Positions 55,662 through 64,000 of a stretch of 64,000 bases of DNA are shown one piece after another. The translations under genes and the position numbers were made by a program. Origin of the DNA: Ignavibacteria bacterium (lineage in GTDB: Bacteria; Bacteroidota; Ignavibacteria; Tepidaquicellales; Tepidaquicellaceae); assembly GCA_041649015.1 (NCBI GenBank), contig JBAZNU010000002.1, forward strand, positions 62,001-126,000, read 5' to 3'. Numbering within the stretch: the first letter of the stretch is position 1; every line of letters starts with the position of its first letter. The notes below the pieces were generated by a model. That model did not search any database. It was not told the DNA's origin and saw nothing but the letters and a program-made list of their open reading frames with translations.

Positions 55662-57314
55662 TTAGAAAACAGCAGTTTCGTGATAGACTCCAAAGACTTC
55701 TTTGAGTTCGCTAATCATTTCACCAAGAGTAACATATTTACAGGCACAATCGAGAATAACGGGCATAAGGTTTCTGCCATCCTGAGCAGCTTTACCGAGT
55801 TCATCAAGAGCATTTTTGACATCTTTCTGATTTCGAGACATTTTAAGTTCTTTTAATCGCTTTACCTGCATTTCTTCAACAGATTTAGAAATCTGGAGAA
55901 TCGGAATATCAATCTTTTCGTTTTCTTCAACAAAGTCGTTTACACCCACGACAATTTTCTCTTTATTATCGAGTTCTTTCTGGTATCTGTATGCAGCATT
56001 AGCAATTTCTTTCTGGAAGAAACCGTTCTCAATACATGCAATAACACCTCCCTGAGCGTCAATCATATCAAAATATTTTTCTGCTTCGGCTTCGATTTCA
56101 TCAGTTAGTTTTTCGACATAATAGCTTCCTCCGAGCGGATCGGCAACATTTATAACACCGTGCTCATATGCAATAATCTGCTGAGTTCTGAGAGCAATCT
56201 TTACAGCTTTATCTGACGGCAAGGCAAGAGTTTCATCCATGGAATTAGTATGCAGACTTTGAGTACCTCCGAGAACAGCAGCAAGGGCTTCGATTGCAGT
56301 TCTGACAATATTATTTTCAGGCTGCTGCGCAGTTAATGAACAACCCGCTGTCTGAGTATGGAATCTGAGTATCCAGCTTTTAGGATTCTTAGCGCCATAA
56401 TTATCTTTCATTCTTTTGGCATAAATTCTTCTTGCTGCTCTGAACTTAGAAATTTCTTCAAAGAAGTCGAGATGTGAATTAAAGAAATGAGATATTCTGG
56501 GAGCAAAAGCATCGACGTCCATACCTCTTTCGAGGCATGCTTCAACGTAAGCAAAGCCATCAGCAAGAGTGAAAGCGAGTTCCTGAGCTGCGGTAGAACC
56601 AGCTTCGCGAATATGATAACCGCTAACAGATACAGGATTAAACTGAGGTACTTCATTCGTACAATATTCAATCATATCGGTTATAATTCTCATAGATTCT
56701 TTCGGCGGATAAATAAATTCTTTTTGTGCAATGTACTCTTTTAGAATGTCGTTTTGCATTGTACCGCGAAGTTTAGAAAATGGAACATCTTGTTTTTCAG
56801 CAACAGCAAGATAAAAAGCAAATACCATAGCGGCTGGAGAGTTTATAGTCATTGACGTAGAAACCTTATCGAGCGGGATTCCGTTGAAAAGAATTTCCAT
56901 ATCTTTCAAAGAAGAAATTGAAACGCCGCAGATACCGACTTCGCCTTCAGAAAGGGGGGCGTCTGCATCCCAGCCCATAAGAGTAGGCATATCGAAAGCG
57001 GTAGAAAGACCTGTTTGGCCATGTTCGAGAAGATACTTAAATCTTTCATTGGTATCTTCGGGTGTACCAAACCCAGCGAACTGTCTCATAGTCCAAATCT
57101 TACCGCGATACATATTAGGATGAATGCCGCGTGTATAAGGGAACTCGCCTGGATACCCAAGTTTAGTATCATAATCATTATTTGAAACGTCTTCGGGAGA
57201 ATAAACTACATCAAGTTCCTTACCGCTGAGTGAAGTGAACTTCATCCCAGTGGTTTTTAATGCTTTATTTTTTTCGAGCCACTCTTTCTTGTTTTTACTT
57301 ATATTCATTTTCAA
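55662..57314 (-). CDS. Methylmalonyl-CoA mutase large subunit (catalytic domain only)
   Basis: 550 residues. The substrate-binding barrel has RGIHPNMYRGKIWTMRQFAG, FGTPEDTNERFKYLLEHGQT, GLSTAFDMPTLMGWD and TMQNDILKEYIAQ. The B12-binding domain is absent, as in the split McmA1 type found in archaea and many anaerobes, which needs a small partner. No partner lies in the window. It interconverts succinyl-CoA and methylmalonyl-CoA. The start is ATG 57314. Confidence 0.93.
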   Translation of the reverse strand: MKMNISKNKKEWLEKNKALKTTGMKFTSLSGKELDVVYSPEDVSNNDYDTKLGYPGEFPYTRGIHPNMYRGKIWTMRQFAGFGTPEDTNERFKYLLEHGQTGLSTAFDMPTLMGWDADAPLSEGEVGICGVSISSLKDMEILFNGIPLDKVSTSMTINSPAAMVFAFYLAVAEKQDVPFSKLRGTMQNDILKEYIAQKEFIYPPKESMRIITDMIEYCTNEVPQFNPVSVSGYHIREAGSTAAQELAFTLADGFAYVEACLERGMDVDAFAPRISHFFNSHLDFFEEISKFRAARRIYAKRMKDNYGAKNPKSWILRFHTQTAGCSLTAQQPENNIVRTAIEALAAVLGGTQSLHTNSMDETLALPSDKAVKIALRTQQIIAYEHGVINVADPLGGSYYVEKLTDEIEAEAEKYFDMIDAQGGVIACIENGFFQKEIANAAYRYQKELDNKEKIVVGVNDFVEENEKIDIPILQISKSVEEMQVKRLKELKMSRNQKDVKNALDELGKAAQDGRNLMPVILDCACKYVTLGEMISELKEVFGVYHETAVF

Positions 57315-57333
57315 AAATTAGATTCAAATAATA

Positions 57334-57380
57334 AAAGAGGTGAAGGGTAAACCGAAGTTTATTGTTCCCTACACCTCTTT
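57334..57380 (-). promoter_or_regulatory. Long hairpin in the leader of the mutase gene
   Basis: A 14-base stem with one mismatch (57334-57347 with 57367-57380) encloses a second short stem. It ends 20 bases before the mutase ATG, and TTTTATTATTT follows on the mutase strand. It therefore looks like a terminator or attenuator in the leader. No B12-riboswitch boxes were seen. Confidence 0.6.
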
Positions 57381-57541
57381 GCTTAGGAGGAATAAAACTT
57401 TGAAATATAAAACATAACTGATTTATAAAAGTTCAAATATTTATTCAAAAAAATTCATTTATTTTTGATTTTGTAAAATTAGTTTTTGTAGTTTAAAATA
57501 ACAATATAATATCATAACTTTGAGCAAATAATTAACTATTC

Positions 57542-59146
57542 ATGAAAATATTTTTAATATTGATCCTTTTCTCATTCGGCTTCAACACAGGGTTTACACA
57601 GATGAAGATTGTGTACGGAATAAGGAATAACGGGAAAGAGGAACTGAACGATTCTATTGTTGTTTATACGACAAAAGAAACAGTTCAGATAACAAAGCCG
57701 TCGTTCAGGAAGGAGAGGCAGTATATTGATTTCAAATCCGGACAGACGGTTCAAATGCTTGAGAATGGAGAAAAGGGGTATTATGCATTCAGGAAAAAAT
57801 ATGAAACCAAGTTTCATGAAATTGCACATGATTACAGCGAAATATTAGGTTATCCCTGTCTGAAAACAACATTGAATATCCGGTCGAACAAGGTAGAAGT
57901 ATATTATACAGATATGGCAGAGAATTACGGGACACCATTATTATACATTGCAGAAATACCCGGGCTTGTATTAAAAGTAATCAGAAATGACAATTATGAG
58001 ATTTATGCGAAGAATATTAATACTTCTGATGATTTTATAAAAGAGTCAATGATTCCAACGAATAATATTACCGAACTAAGCGAAGGAGAATTCCAGCAAA
58101 GATTAATTGATAGCAAATACAAAACATACGAGATATTCAGGAATGAAAACCTGAATTTTATTAGTGAGCATATAAATGATTTTACCAAGGATGTAATTAA
58201 AACAGCGAAGGGTTCGGTAGTTTTGAAGAAAGTTAATCTACCGATAATGAGCGAAAGCACAATAGCAATTGCAGAAGTGACGGTTCGTTCGAACGGCGAT
58301 GCATACGACAGGACGGGATCTTTATTTGTAATACCTCTAACGGATAAGAGAAATTTCGCAGAAGCATTTCAAAATGGAATTGATGTACTTCCGAAGTATA
58401 AAAACGATTATGAAGGAATAGTAATAACAGAAGAATATGAACCTCCGCTTGAATTAATGAGATTTATAACATCATTCGGGTCGGGTTATTACGGAAAGGA
58501 TAACAAAATCGGGGGGCTCGATTGGGAGGACTCAATAGTATACAGACTTGAAGTAACAGATCAACTAAAAGGATTAAAACAGAGCAGTGATGCTTATATA
58601 GGTGTGTTTGTAGGGAACTGGGATAAAGGAGGACATATAATAAGTTTACGAATAAAATATTTCGAGGAAACAGGATATCAAAATAAAGTTAAGTGGGTGG
58701 TGCCATTATTCAATACAGTAAGTTATATGGAAATGGAAGGGCAGGGATATATGGATTTATTCAGGACGGACACATTAAAAGTAAGAGCAGTAATACCCGA
58801 CGGGCTCAAGAATATAAAATTAAAATTTGTGACAACGGGACACGGCAATGATGAATTTACTCCTAAAGTACATAAGATTTTTGTTGACGGTAAAGAAGTA
58901 TTTAATTTAATTCCATGGAGGACGGATTGTGCAAGTTACAGAGAAAACAATCCTGCATCAGGAAACTTTCAAAATGGAATGTCATCTTCTGATTACAGCA
59001 GATCCAACTGGTGTCCCGGGATTGTAGTAACACCCTTTGAGATAATGCTTGATGATGTACATTCAGGTGAGCATGAATTTAAGTTGATAATACCTTCCGG
59101 AGAGAACAGTTACTGGAATGTATCCGGTTGTTTGACGGGTGAATAG
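57542..59146 (+). CDS. PNGase F-like N-glycanase fused to a GLPGLI-like N-terminal domain
   Basis: 534 residues. A signal peptide (FLILILFSFGFNTGFTQ) is followed by a GLPGLI-like domain (about 20-165: YIDFKSGQTVQM, YYTDMAENYGTPL, AEIPGLVLKV). The second half resembles PNGase F: NGDAYDRTGSL (Asp256, place of Asp60), RFITSFGSG and YRLEVTDQ, GHGNDEF (Glu438, place of Glu206), and DYSRSNWCPGIVVTPFE. PNGase F cleaves the Asn-GlcNAc bond of N-glycoproteins. The region of Glu118 reads VGNW and lacks that Glu, so activity is uncertain. It is exported, and stands alone with 227 bases upstream. Confidence 0.82.
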   Translation: MKIFLILILFSFGFNTGFTQMKIVYGIRNNGKEELNDSIVVYTTKETVQITKPSFRKERQYIDFKSGQTVQMLENGEKGYYAFRKKYETKFHEIAHDYSEILGYPCLKTTLNIRSNKVEVYYTDMAENYGTPLLYIAEIPGLVLKVIRNDNYEIYAKNINTSDDFIKESMIPTNNITELSEGEFQQRLIDSKYKTYEIFRNENLNFISEHINDFTKDVIKTAKGSVVLKKVNLPIMSESTIAIAEVTVRSNGDAYDRTGSLFVIPLTDKRNFAEAFQNGIDVLPKYKNDYEGIVITEEYEPPLELMRFITSFGSGYYGKDNKIGGLDWEDSIVYRLEVTDQLKGLKQSSDAYIGVFVGNWDKGGHIISLRIKYFEETGYQNKVKWVVPLFNTVSYMEMEGQGYMDLFRTDTLKVRAVIPDGLKNIKLKFVTTGHGNDEFTPKVHKIFVDGKEVFNLIPWRTDCASYRENNPASGNFQNGMSSSDYSRSNWCPGIVVTPFEIMLDDVHSGEHEFKLIIPSGENSYWNVSGCLTGE

Positions 59147-59266
59147 TTATAAATTTGAAAGATTTATCGATTGTCATCAATTTGAGAAACCTAATAATGA
59201 TTTGTACTTTAGGTTGATTTTAAAAGAGAAAACATACAGAGAATACTATGGTTATCGTGGTGTGAT

Positions 59267-59376
59267 TATGTATTCATTGAGGATAAATCGGTCATTCATT
59301 GAGGTTAAGTGGCATGTTAAAGGCATAATAATGGCATGTTAAAGGCAATTTGAAGGCATGTTGTTAATAAGATACT
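59267..59376. repeat. Imperfect 22-base repeats in a 444-base gap
   Basis: Five 22-base units in a row start at 59267, 59289, 59311, 59333 and 59355. Units 1 and 2 share attcattgagg; units 3 and 4 share ggcatgttaaaggca, and unit 5 starts ggcatgtt. The rest of the 59147-59590 gap has only the hydroxylase terminator. Confidence 0.8.
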
Positions 59377-59541
59377 GATATTACAGTAGAATAAGCAGTG
59401 TTTATTTTTTGTAAAAGTTTATATTTGCTATATTTTTTCACTTTTCCTCTTAACTGAATCTTTACTTAAGATACAAAAAATATATTTGGAAGTCAAGTCA
59501 GAAAACTATAAAAAATTCGGTAAGAATTTATTATTTAAAAC

Positions 59542-59569
59542 AAAATAGCGGATTTAAACCCGCCATTTT
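59542..59569 (-). terminator. Intrinsic terminator of the fatty-acid hydroxylase gene
   Basis: A ten-base stem (59542-59551 with 59560-59569, one G-U pair) is followed on the minus strand by a T-rich stretch. It starts about 20 bases after the gene's stop. Confidence 0.82.
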
Positions 59570-59590
59570 TATCGGACAACTTGAATGAAT

Positions 59591-60229
59591 TTATTCAATT
59601 GGCTCGGCTGCTTTTTCTTTAACAGGAACAGTGAAAAACACATAATCCCATAACGGATTACTAACTCCGTAGGCAGTATCGGGTGCGACGTAATGATGTT
59701 TTAAATGATATTCTTTTAAAAATTTGCCAAGCGGACTTGTCATTTTCCAATGGTGGGTCGCAAAATGAATAGTATCATAAAGAACATAACCAATTATGTA
59801 TCCAGAGAGTACGGCAAGGAAATAATTATATCCGAATATAAGTGAGAATGCAAAATAATGAATAACTGCTAAAGGAATGCTTACGAGCAGAGGCATAACG
59901 AGTCTGGTTCTATCTCTGGGATAATCGTGATGAACGCCATGAGCAAGAAAATGAACCTTCTTACCTACTTCTGATTTTGGCTGATAATGAAAAACAAATC
60001 TATGCATAACGTATTCAAACAAAGTCCATAGAGCCAAGCCGGCAATAAAGAGAAGGGCATACGACCCGATGGAAGTTCTCTGCAAACCGAAATAGGAAAT
60101 TATAATAACAAGGGGCACATAGACCACGACAGGTGTTGCAGGATGTATATGTGAAAAATATTCAAGAAAATTATTCTTGAATAATCTGACTGATTCATTC
60201 CTGTTAGATACAAAAAGCCTTTTTGACAT
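59591..60229 (-). CDS. Fatty acid hydroxylase/sterol desaturase family protein
   Basis: 212 residues with four membrane segments and the His clusters of di-iron enzymes: HRFVFH, HGVHHDYP, HFATHH and HLKHHY. Members add 2-hydroxyls to sphingolipid or other fatty acids or modify sterols and carotenoids. The clusters match the FA2H group. A hydroxy-lipid product is inferred. It is 84 bases from mutL on the same strand. Confidence 0.9.
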   Translation of the reverse strand: MSKRLFVSNRNESVRLFKNNFLEYFSHIHPATPVVVYVPLVIIISYFGLQRTSIGSYALLFIAGLALWTLFEYVMHRFVFHYQPKSEVGKKVHFLAHGVHHDYPRDRTRLVMPLLVSIPLAVIHYFAFSLIFGYNYFLAVLSGYIIGYVLYDTIHFATHHWKMTSPLGKFLKEYHLKHHYVAPDTAYGVSNPLWDYVFFTVPVKEKAAEPIE

Positions 60230-60313
60230 AGTATAAAATATGAATTATATTATTTTTTAGTAAGAACAAATTATTAAAAAGGTAACAATATTAAAAAACA
60301 AATTTTAAAAAGT

Positions 60314-62143
60314 TTAAGTTCTAGAAAATCTCTTATCAAGTTCTTCAGTTGAAAGTCTAATGACAGTTGGTCTTCCGTGCGGGCATACATAGGGCAGTTC
60401 TGCGGCAAAAAGAGAATCAATAAGGTTAATCATTTCTTGAGTCTGCAATCTTTCACCTGATTTAACGGCATTTCTACAAGAGAAAGATTTTGCAAGATTA
60501 TCACGTTTTTCGAGATGCAAACTGACTTCGTATTCTTTATACTGGTCTATTAATTCCTGAAATATTTTGTTCTCATTTCCGGGTTTCACATCAGAGGGAA
60601 TACCTTTAATTTCAACAACATCATTAACGGTAAATTTTAAGGCGAAGCCAAGATTATGAATTTCATCCTGCAGTGATTTAGCCAGCTGGTAATCAACTTT
60701 TGTAAGTTGAATTTTTATAGGTATTAACAACTGCTGGGAAAAAGATGAATTTGAGTTAAGCCTCATCAGTGCCTTTTCATAGAGTATCCTTTCGTGAGCC
60801 GCGTGCTGGTCAATAATCATGAGGCCGGCATCAGTTTCACACATTATGTACTTATTCTGGTACTGCCATACGTTAAATTTTTCGTCAGTATCTTTCTTTG
60901 TATGCTCAAAAACATCTTTTCGATTATCAACCTCTGTTTCATCAGGAATTAAATTCACATTTTCGTTTCCGAAATCGGCATCATCTTTCTTTGAAGCCTC
61001 GAATATGCTGTGTATAGCAGTTGTTCCTCTTGTAGAAGGGGAGGAAGAGAAACTTTTATTATCGGGAATGTTAAGATTATAATTCTTATGTTCAAGAGTA
61101 TCGGGAACTTTACCAAGAGATTTATCATTTCCGAAACCAATATCAAAAGTAATATTACTTGCCCGAAGATTATCTTTAACAACTTTTCTCAAGAAACCGA
61201 AAATAGCGCTTTCATCTTCAAACTTAACTTCAAGCTTAGACGGATGAACGTTAACATCAACCTTTGTCGGGTCTATATCAATGAACAGAAAGAAAGAAGG
61301 GTAATTTCCTTTCTCGATTAAATCATCGTAACCGGAATAAACAGCAAAATTAAGATTTTTGCTGGTGAAGAATCTATTATTAAGATAAAAGAACTGGTCT
61401 TGCTTTGATTTTCTTGTAAATCCCGGTTTAGAGATGAATCCGTTTACTTTAATAAATGCTCCTTCAGCATTAACTTGAATAAGGGATTTGCTGAAATCAT
61501 CTGTAAAAATATCTTTAAGGCGTCCGAATAAATCAGCAGTCTTTAAGTTAAATACAAGTTCATCGTTGTTAAAAAGTTTAAACTCGATTTCAGGGTTTGA
61601 CACAACCTGTCTGACAAAGGTTTCGTAAATATGCCTGTATTCCGTCTGGTTTGATTTCAGAAAATTCCTTCTGCCCGGGGTGTTATAGAATAAATTCTTC
61701 ACTGATATAGAAGTACCTATATCGGTATTAACTTTTGAAACTTCTATAATTTCATTTCCGTCAATCCTTACGAGAGAGCCCACTTCATCGTTTGATGTAC
61801 GCGTTTTAAGTTCAACTTGTGATATAGCGGCAATAGAAGCAAGCGCTTCGCCTCTGAAACCGAGAGTCTGTATATTTTCAAGGTCTTCGTATGTTTCGAT
61901 TTTACTGGTTGAATGTCTTTGGAAAGCTACCACTGCATCATCTTCAGACATACCCGAACCGTTATCAATTACCTGAATTAAGCCTTTGCCTGCATCTTTT
62001 ATGATTACAATAATTTCAGATGCTCCAGCGTCTATAGAATTTTCCACAAGTTCTTTCACAACAGCTTCGGGTCTGCCGACTACTTCACCTGCTGCAATTT
62101 TATTGTACAGCACCTGCGGGAGTATTTTTATTTTATTGCTCAA
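60314..62143 (-). CDS. mutL: DNA mismatch repair protein MutL
   Basis: 609 residues. The N-terminal GHKL ATPase has ELVENSIDAGASEI, DNGSGM and LGFRGEALASI. The C-terminal endonuclease motif DQHAAHERILYE is present, with SFSCRNAVKSGERL and PYVCPHGRP also at the metal site. This is the strand-nicking MutL type that needs no MutH. The Ser/Asp-rich linker is typical. It is 8 bases from ftsY. Confidence 0.97.
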   Translation of the reverse strand: MSNKIKILPQVLYNKIAAGEVVGRPEAVVKELVENSIDAGASEIIVIIKDAGKGLIQVIDNGSGMSEDDAVVAFQRHSTSKIETYEDLENIQTLGFRGEALASIAAISQVELKTRTSNDEVGSLVRIDGNEIIEVSKVNTDIGTSISVKNLFYNTPGRRNFLKSNQTEYRHIYETFVRQVVSNPEIEFKLFNNDELVFNLKTADLFGRLKDIFTDDFSKSLIQVNAEGAFIKVNGFISKPGFTRKSKQDQFFYLNNRFFTSKNLNFAVYSGYDDLIEKGNYPSFFLFIDIDPTKVDVNVHPSKLEVKFEDESAIFGFLRKVVKDNLRASNITFDIGFGNDKSLGKVPDTLEHKNYNLNIPDNKSFSSSPSTRGTTAIHSIFEASKKDDADFGNENVNLIPDETEVDNRKDVFEHTKKDTDEKFNVWQYQNKYIMCETDAGLMIIDQHAAHERILYEKALMRLNSNSSFSQQLLIPIKIQLTKVDYQLAKSLQDEIHNLGFALKFTVNDVVEIKGIPSDVKPGNENKIFQELIDQYKEYEVSLHLEKRDNLAKSFSCRNAVKSGERLQTQEMINLIDSLFAAELPYVCPHGRPTVIRLSTEELDKRFSRT

Positions 62144-62151
62144 GGTAAAAT

Positions 62152-63096
62152 TTATTTCTCAAAAATGGCTTTTACAAAATCATCGCTATCAAAAACCTGA
62201 AGGTCATCAATCTGTTCGCCCACACCGATAAATCTAACGGGGATTTTTAGCTCGTTATTTATTTTAATGACAATACCGCCCTTTGCAGTGCCATCGAGCT
62301 TGGTGAGTATAATACCTGTAACTTCACCAAGCGCATTAGCAAATTCTTTGACTTGATTGAGACCGTTTTGACCTGTTGTCGCATCGATTACGATAAACGT
62401 TTCATTCGGTGTATCCGGAATAACTTTTTGCATAACTCGTTTAACTTTTTTAAGTTCTTCCATCAAATGAGATTTGTTATGAAGTCTTCCTGCAGTATCG
62501 ATAATTACCACATCAACATTTCTTGAAACCGCTGCAGAGATAGTATCGTAAGCTACAGATGCAGGGTCTTTTGTAGAAGGATTCTGAATAATGTCGACAC
62601 CCGCACGCTTTGCCCATATTTCAAGCTGTTCGTTTGCAGCCGCTCTGAAAGTATCTGCAGAGCCGATAAGTACAGATTTGCCGGTTTTCTTGAAGTTATG
62701 AGCGAGTTTTCCGATTGAAGTAGTTTTCCCAACACCGTTTACACCGACAACCATAATGACAAACGGTTTTTGGGCTATCGAGAAATCGAATGTTTTAAAT
62801 TGAGATGTTGAATTTGCAAAAATCTTTTTTACTTCTTCGCTAATTAAGTTATTAAGCTCATCATCATTCTCATACTTATCGGTTTTAGCTCGTTCTTTAA
62901 TGCTGTTAAGAATAGTTTCAACTGTATCGTAACCAACGTCTGATGATAAGAGGATTTCTTCGAGTTCGATCAAAAAATCATCGTCAATCTTCTTCTTAGC
63001 GTAAACAAGTCTGTTAATTTTTCCGAACAGGTCATCTTTTGTTTTTGTTAATCCGTCCTTTAGCTTATTGAATCCAATCTTGTCTAAAAAAGACAT
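62152..63096 (-). CDS. ftsY: Signal recognition particle receptor FtsY
   Basis: 314 residues without the long acidic N-terminus. NG domain motifs are GVNGVGKTTSIGKLA, DTFRAAANEQLE, DTAGRLHNK and TKLDGTAKGG. It docks SRP-bound ribosomes at SecYEG. GGAGG lies four bases before the ATG. It is followed at eight bases by mutL and preceded at 18 bases by the acyl-CoA dehydrogenase gene. Confidence 0.98.
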   Translation of the reverse strand: MSFLDKIGFNKLKDGLTKTKDDLFGKINRLVYAKKKIDDDFLIELEEILLSSDVGYDTVETILNSIKERAKTDKYENDDELNNLISEEVKKIFANSTSQFKTFDFSIAQKPFVIMVVGVNGVGKTTSIGKLAHNFKKTGKSVLIGSADTFRAAANEQLEIWAKRAGVDIIQNPSTKDPASVAYDTISAAVSRNVDVVIIDTAGRLHNKSHLMEELKKVKRVMQKVIPDTPNETFIVIDATTGQNGLNQVKEFANALGEVTGIILTKLDGTAKGGIVIKINNELKIPVRFIGVGEQIDDLQVFDSDDFVKAIFEK

Positions 63097-63114
63097 TATT
63101 CCTCCGTTGTCTTA

Positions 63115-64000
63115 TTATTCTTTTGTTAAGTTCTTTGCAATAATCATTCTTTGAACTTCAGAAGTACCTTCACCAATAGTTAGAAGTTTAACATCGCGGT
63201 AAAGTTTTTCCACTGGGAATTCTTTTATGAAGCCATATCCGCCGTGAATTTGTACTGCTTCGTTTGAGGCTCTAACGGCAACCTCACTCGCGAAGAGTTT
63301 TGCCATTGAGGCAGCCATGTTTATGTTTTCTCCTGCGTCTTTCATAGCAGCTGCTTTGTATGTAAGAAGTCTTGAGGCTTCAATTTCTGTCTGCATTTCT
63401 GCGAGTTTAAACTGAGTTGCCTGGAACTCACTAAGAGTTTTACCGAACTGTTTTCTTTGTTTAGAATATTTTATACTTGCATCAAGTGCACCTTGCGCAA
63501 GACCGAGTGAAAGAGCGGCGATAGCAATCCTTCCTCCGTCGAGAATCTTCATCACCTGCTTAAAACCTTCATGCTCAACGCCGATAAGGTTCTCTGCAGG
63601 GATTTCAACATTTTCAAAAATCAGTTCAGCCGTATCAGAGGCTCTCATACCGAGCTTGTTTTCTTTCTTTCCGACTCTAAATCCTTTAGTTCTCGGTTCA
63701 AGAATGAAAGCAGAAATCTTGTTTTTACCTTCTATTTTTGCTGTAATGGCAGTAATAACGTACGTTCCGGCAACAGTACCTTGAGTAATGAACATCTTGC
63801 TGCCGTTTAAAATATATTTATCGCCCTTTTTCTCTGCAAAACTTGCCATAGATACAGCGTCGCTCCCTGAGACGTTCTCAGTAAGACCCCACGCTCCGTA
63901 TTTCTTACCAGTAACAAGGTCGGGAAGGTATTTCTTTTTCTGTTCATCATTTCCAAAAGAACAAATATGGTTAGTACAGAGACCATTATGAGAGGCAACA
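63115..64000 (-). CDS. Acyl-CoA dehydrogenase (N-terminal part cut by window end)
   Basis: About 294 residues are visible and the frame stays open to base 64000. FAD/substrate motifs are LTENVSGSDA (usual form TEPNAGSDA), MFITQGTVA and RRIYAKN-type helices are absent, but LRASDTAELIFENV and YSKQRKQFGKTLSEFQ are present. The catalytic Glu lies in TIGEGTSEVQRM near the C-terminus. Short-chain specificity is likely from size and motifs, but not proven. The stop is 18 bases before ftsY. Confidence 0.93.
   Translation of the reverse strand, partial: VASHNGLCTNHICSFGNDEQKKKYLPDLVTGKKYGAWGLTENVSGSDAVSMASFAEKKGDKYILNGSKMFITQGTVAGTYVITAITAKIEGKNKISAFILEPRTKGFRVGKKENKLGMRASDTAELIFENVEIPAENLIGVEHEGFKQVMKILDGGRIAIAALSLGLAQGALDASIKYSKQRKQFGKTLSEFQATQFKLAEMQTEIEASRLLTYKAAAMKDAGENINMAASMAKLFASEVAVRASNEAVQIHGGYGFIKEFPVEKLYRDVKLLTIGEGTSEVQRMIIAKNLTKE

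Noticed and set aside
57315..57541. Cobalamin riboswitch before the mutase gene
   Set aside because: The stretch is too short and lacks the B12-box sequence; only a simple hairpin is there.
59139..59342. 67-codon frame on the plus strand
   Set aside because: It overlaps the end of the PNGase F-like gene, runs through repeats and has no recognisable content.
63807..63998. Second minus-strand frame at the right edge
   Set aside because: It is a shadow of the acyl-CoA dehydrogenase gene, whose own frame continues to the window end with conserved motifs.

Overview
The window is AT-rich DNA from a member of the FCB (Fibrobacteres-Chlorobi-Bacteroidetes) superphylum, most likely an Ignavibacteria/Ignavibacteriota-type organism. 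Three things point there: type IX secretion (T9SS) proteins with C-terminal sorting domains carrying the NYPNPFN-like motif, the ileS-dksA-lspA gene order, and a PorU sortase next to a PorV-family barrel. No rRNA, tRNA, CRISPR array, insertion sequence or phage module was seen. It reads as ordinary chromosome, densely packed in short operons. The genus cannot be told from this sequence.

Layout. 1-2225: tail of a MacB/FtsX-type ABC permease, an APH-fold kinase and a TIGR01777 epimerase. 2321-9691 (+): a squalene cluster hpnC-hpnD-hpnE followed with no gap by a very large 2-hydroxyacyl-CoA dehydratase activase-like protein. 9685-13175 (-): secA and a small unknown gene. 13415: a 2[4Fe-4S] ferredoxin. 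13804-18341 (-): ileS, a DksA-like protein with a histone-H1-like tail, and lspA. 18342-19111: a 770-base non-coding gap with tandem repeats and a strong terminator. 19112-20853 (-): an ECF sigma factor, its anti-sigma protein and a Spy/CpxP-like periplasmic protein. 21002-26206: lytic transglycosylase, class V aminotransferase, comF, ettA and a MerR regulator. 26387-30848 (+): an amidohydrolase-fold lipoprotein, prmC, dtd, a DUF2520 protein and a small barrel. 30845-40287 (-): porU, porV, an M6-peptidase-like T9SS cargo and a GT2 glycosyltransferase. 40506-42849 (-): acpP-fabF-rnc. 43000-51769 (-): M29 peptidase, sodium:solute symporter, patatin/Omp85 protein, EI24 protein, purL and a lipoprotein. 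51911: rlpA. 53524: a 13-repeat T9SS-exported protein. 55662-64000: methylmalonyl-CoA mutase large subunit, a PNGase F-like protein, fatty-acid hydroxylase, mutL, ftsY and an acyl-CoA dehydrogenase cut by the window edge.

How the genes work together. Much of the window serves the cell envelope: SecA, FtsY and LspA handle export and lipoprotein maturation. PorU, PorV and two sorting-domain cargos belong to T9SS. RlpA and an Slt-type enzyme act on peptidoglycan, a patatin/Omp85 protein acts at the outer membrane, hpnCDE make squalene, and a sigma/anti-sigma/Spy operon probably senses envelope stress.

The least ordinary points are these. Two proteins of recognisable enzyme families appear to have lost every catalytic residue: the amidohydrolase lipoprotein at 26387 and the M6-like T9SS cargo at 31955. 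A GLPGLI-like domain is fused to a PNGase F-like glycosidase at 57542. hpnC and the sigma gene have no ATG, GTG or TTG upstream of their conserved N-termini, yet each has an out-of-frame ATG that a one-base homopolymer change would join. The ettA terminator is built into the first codons of comF.
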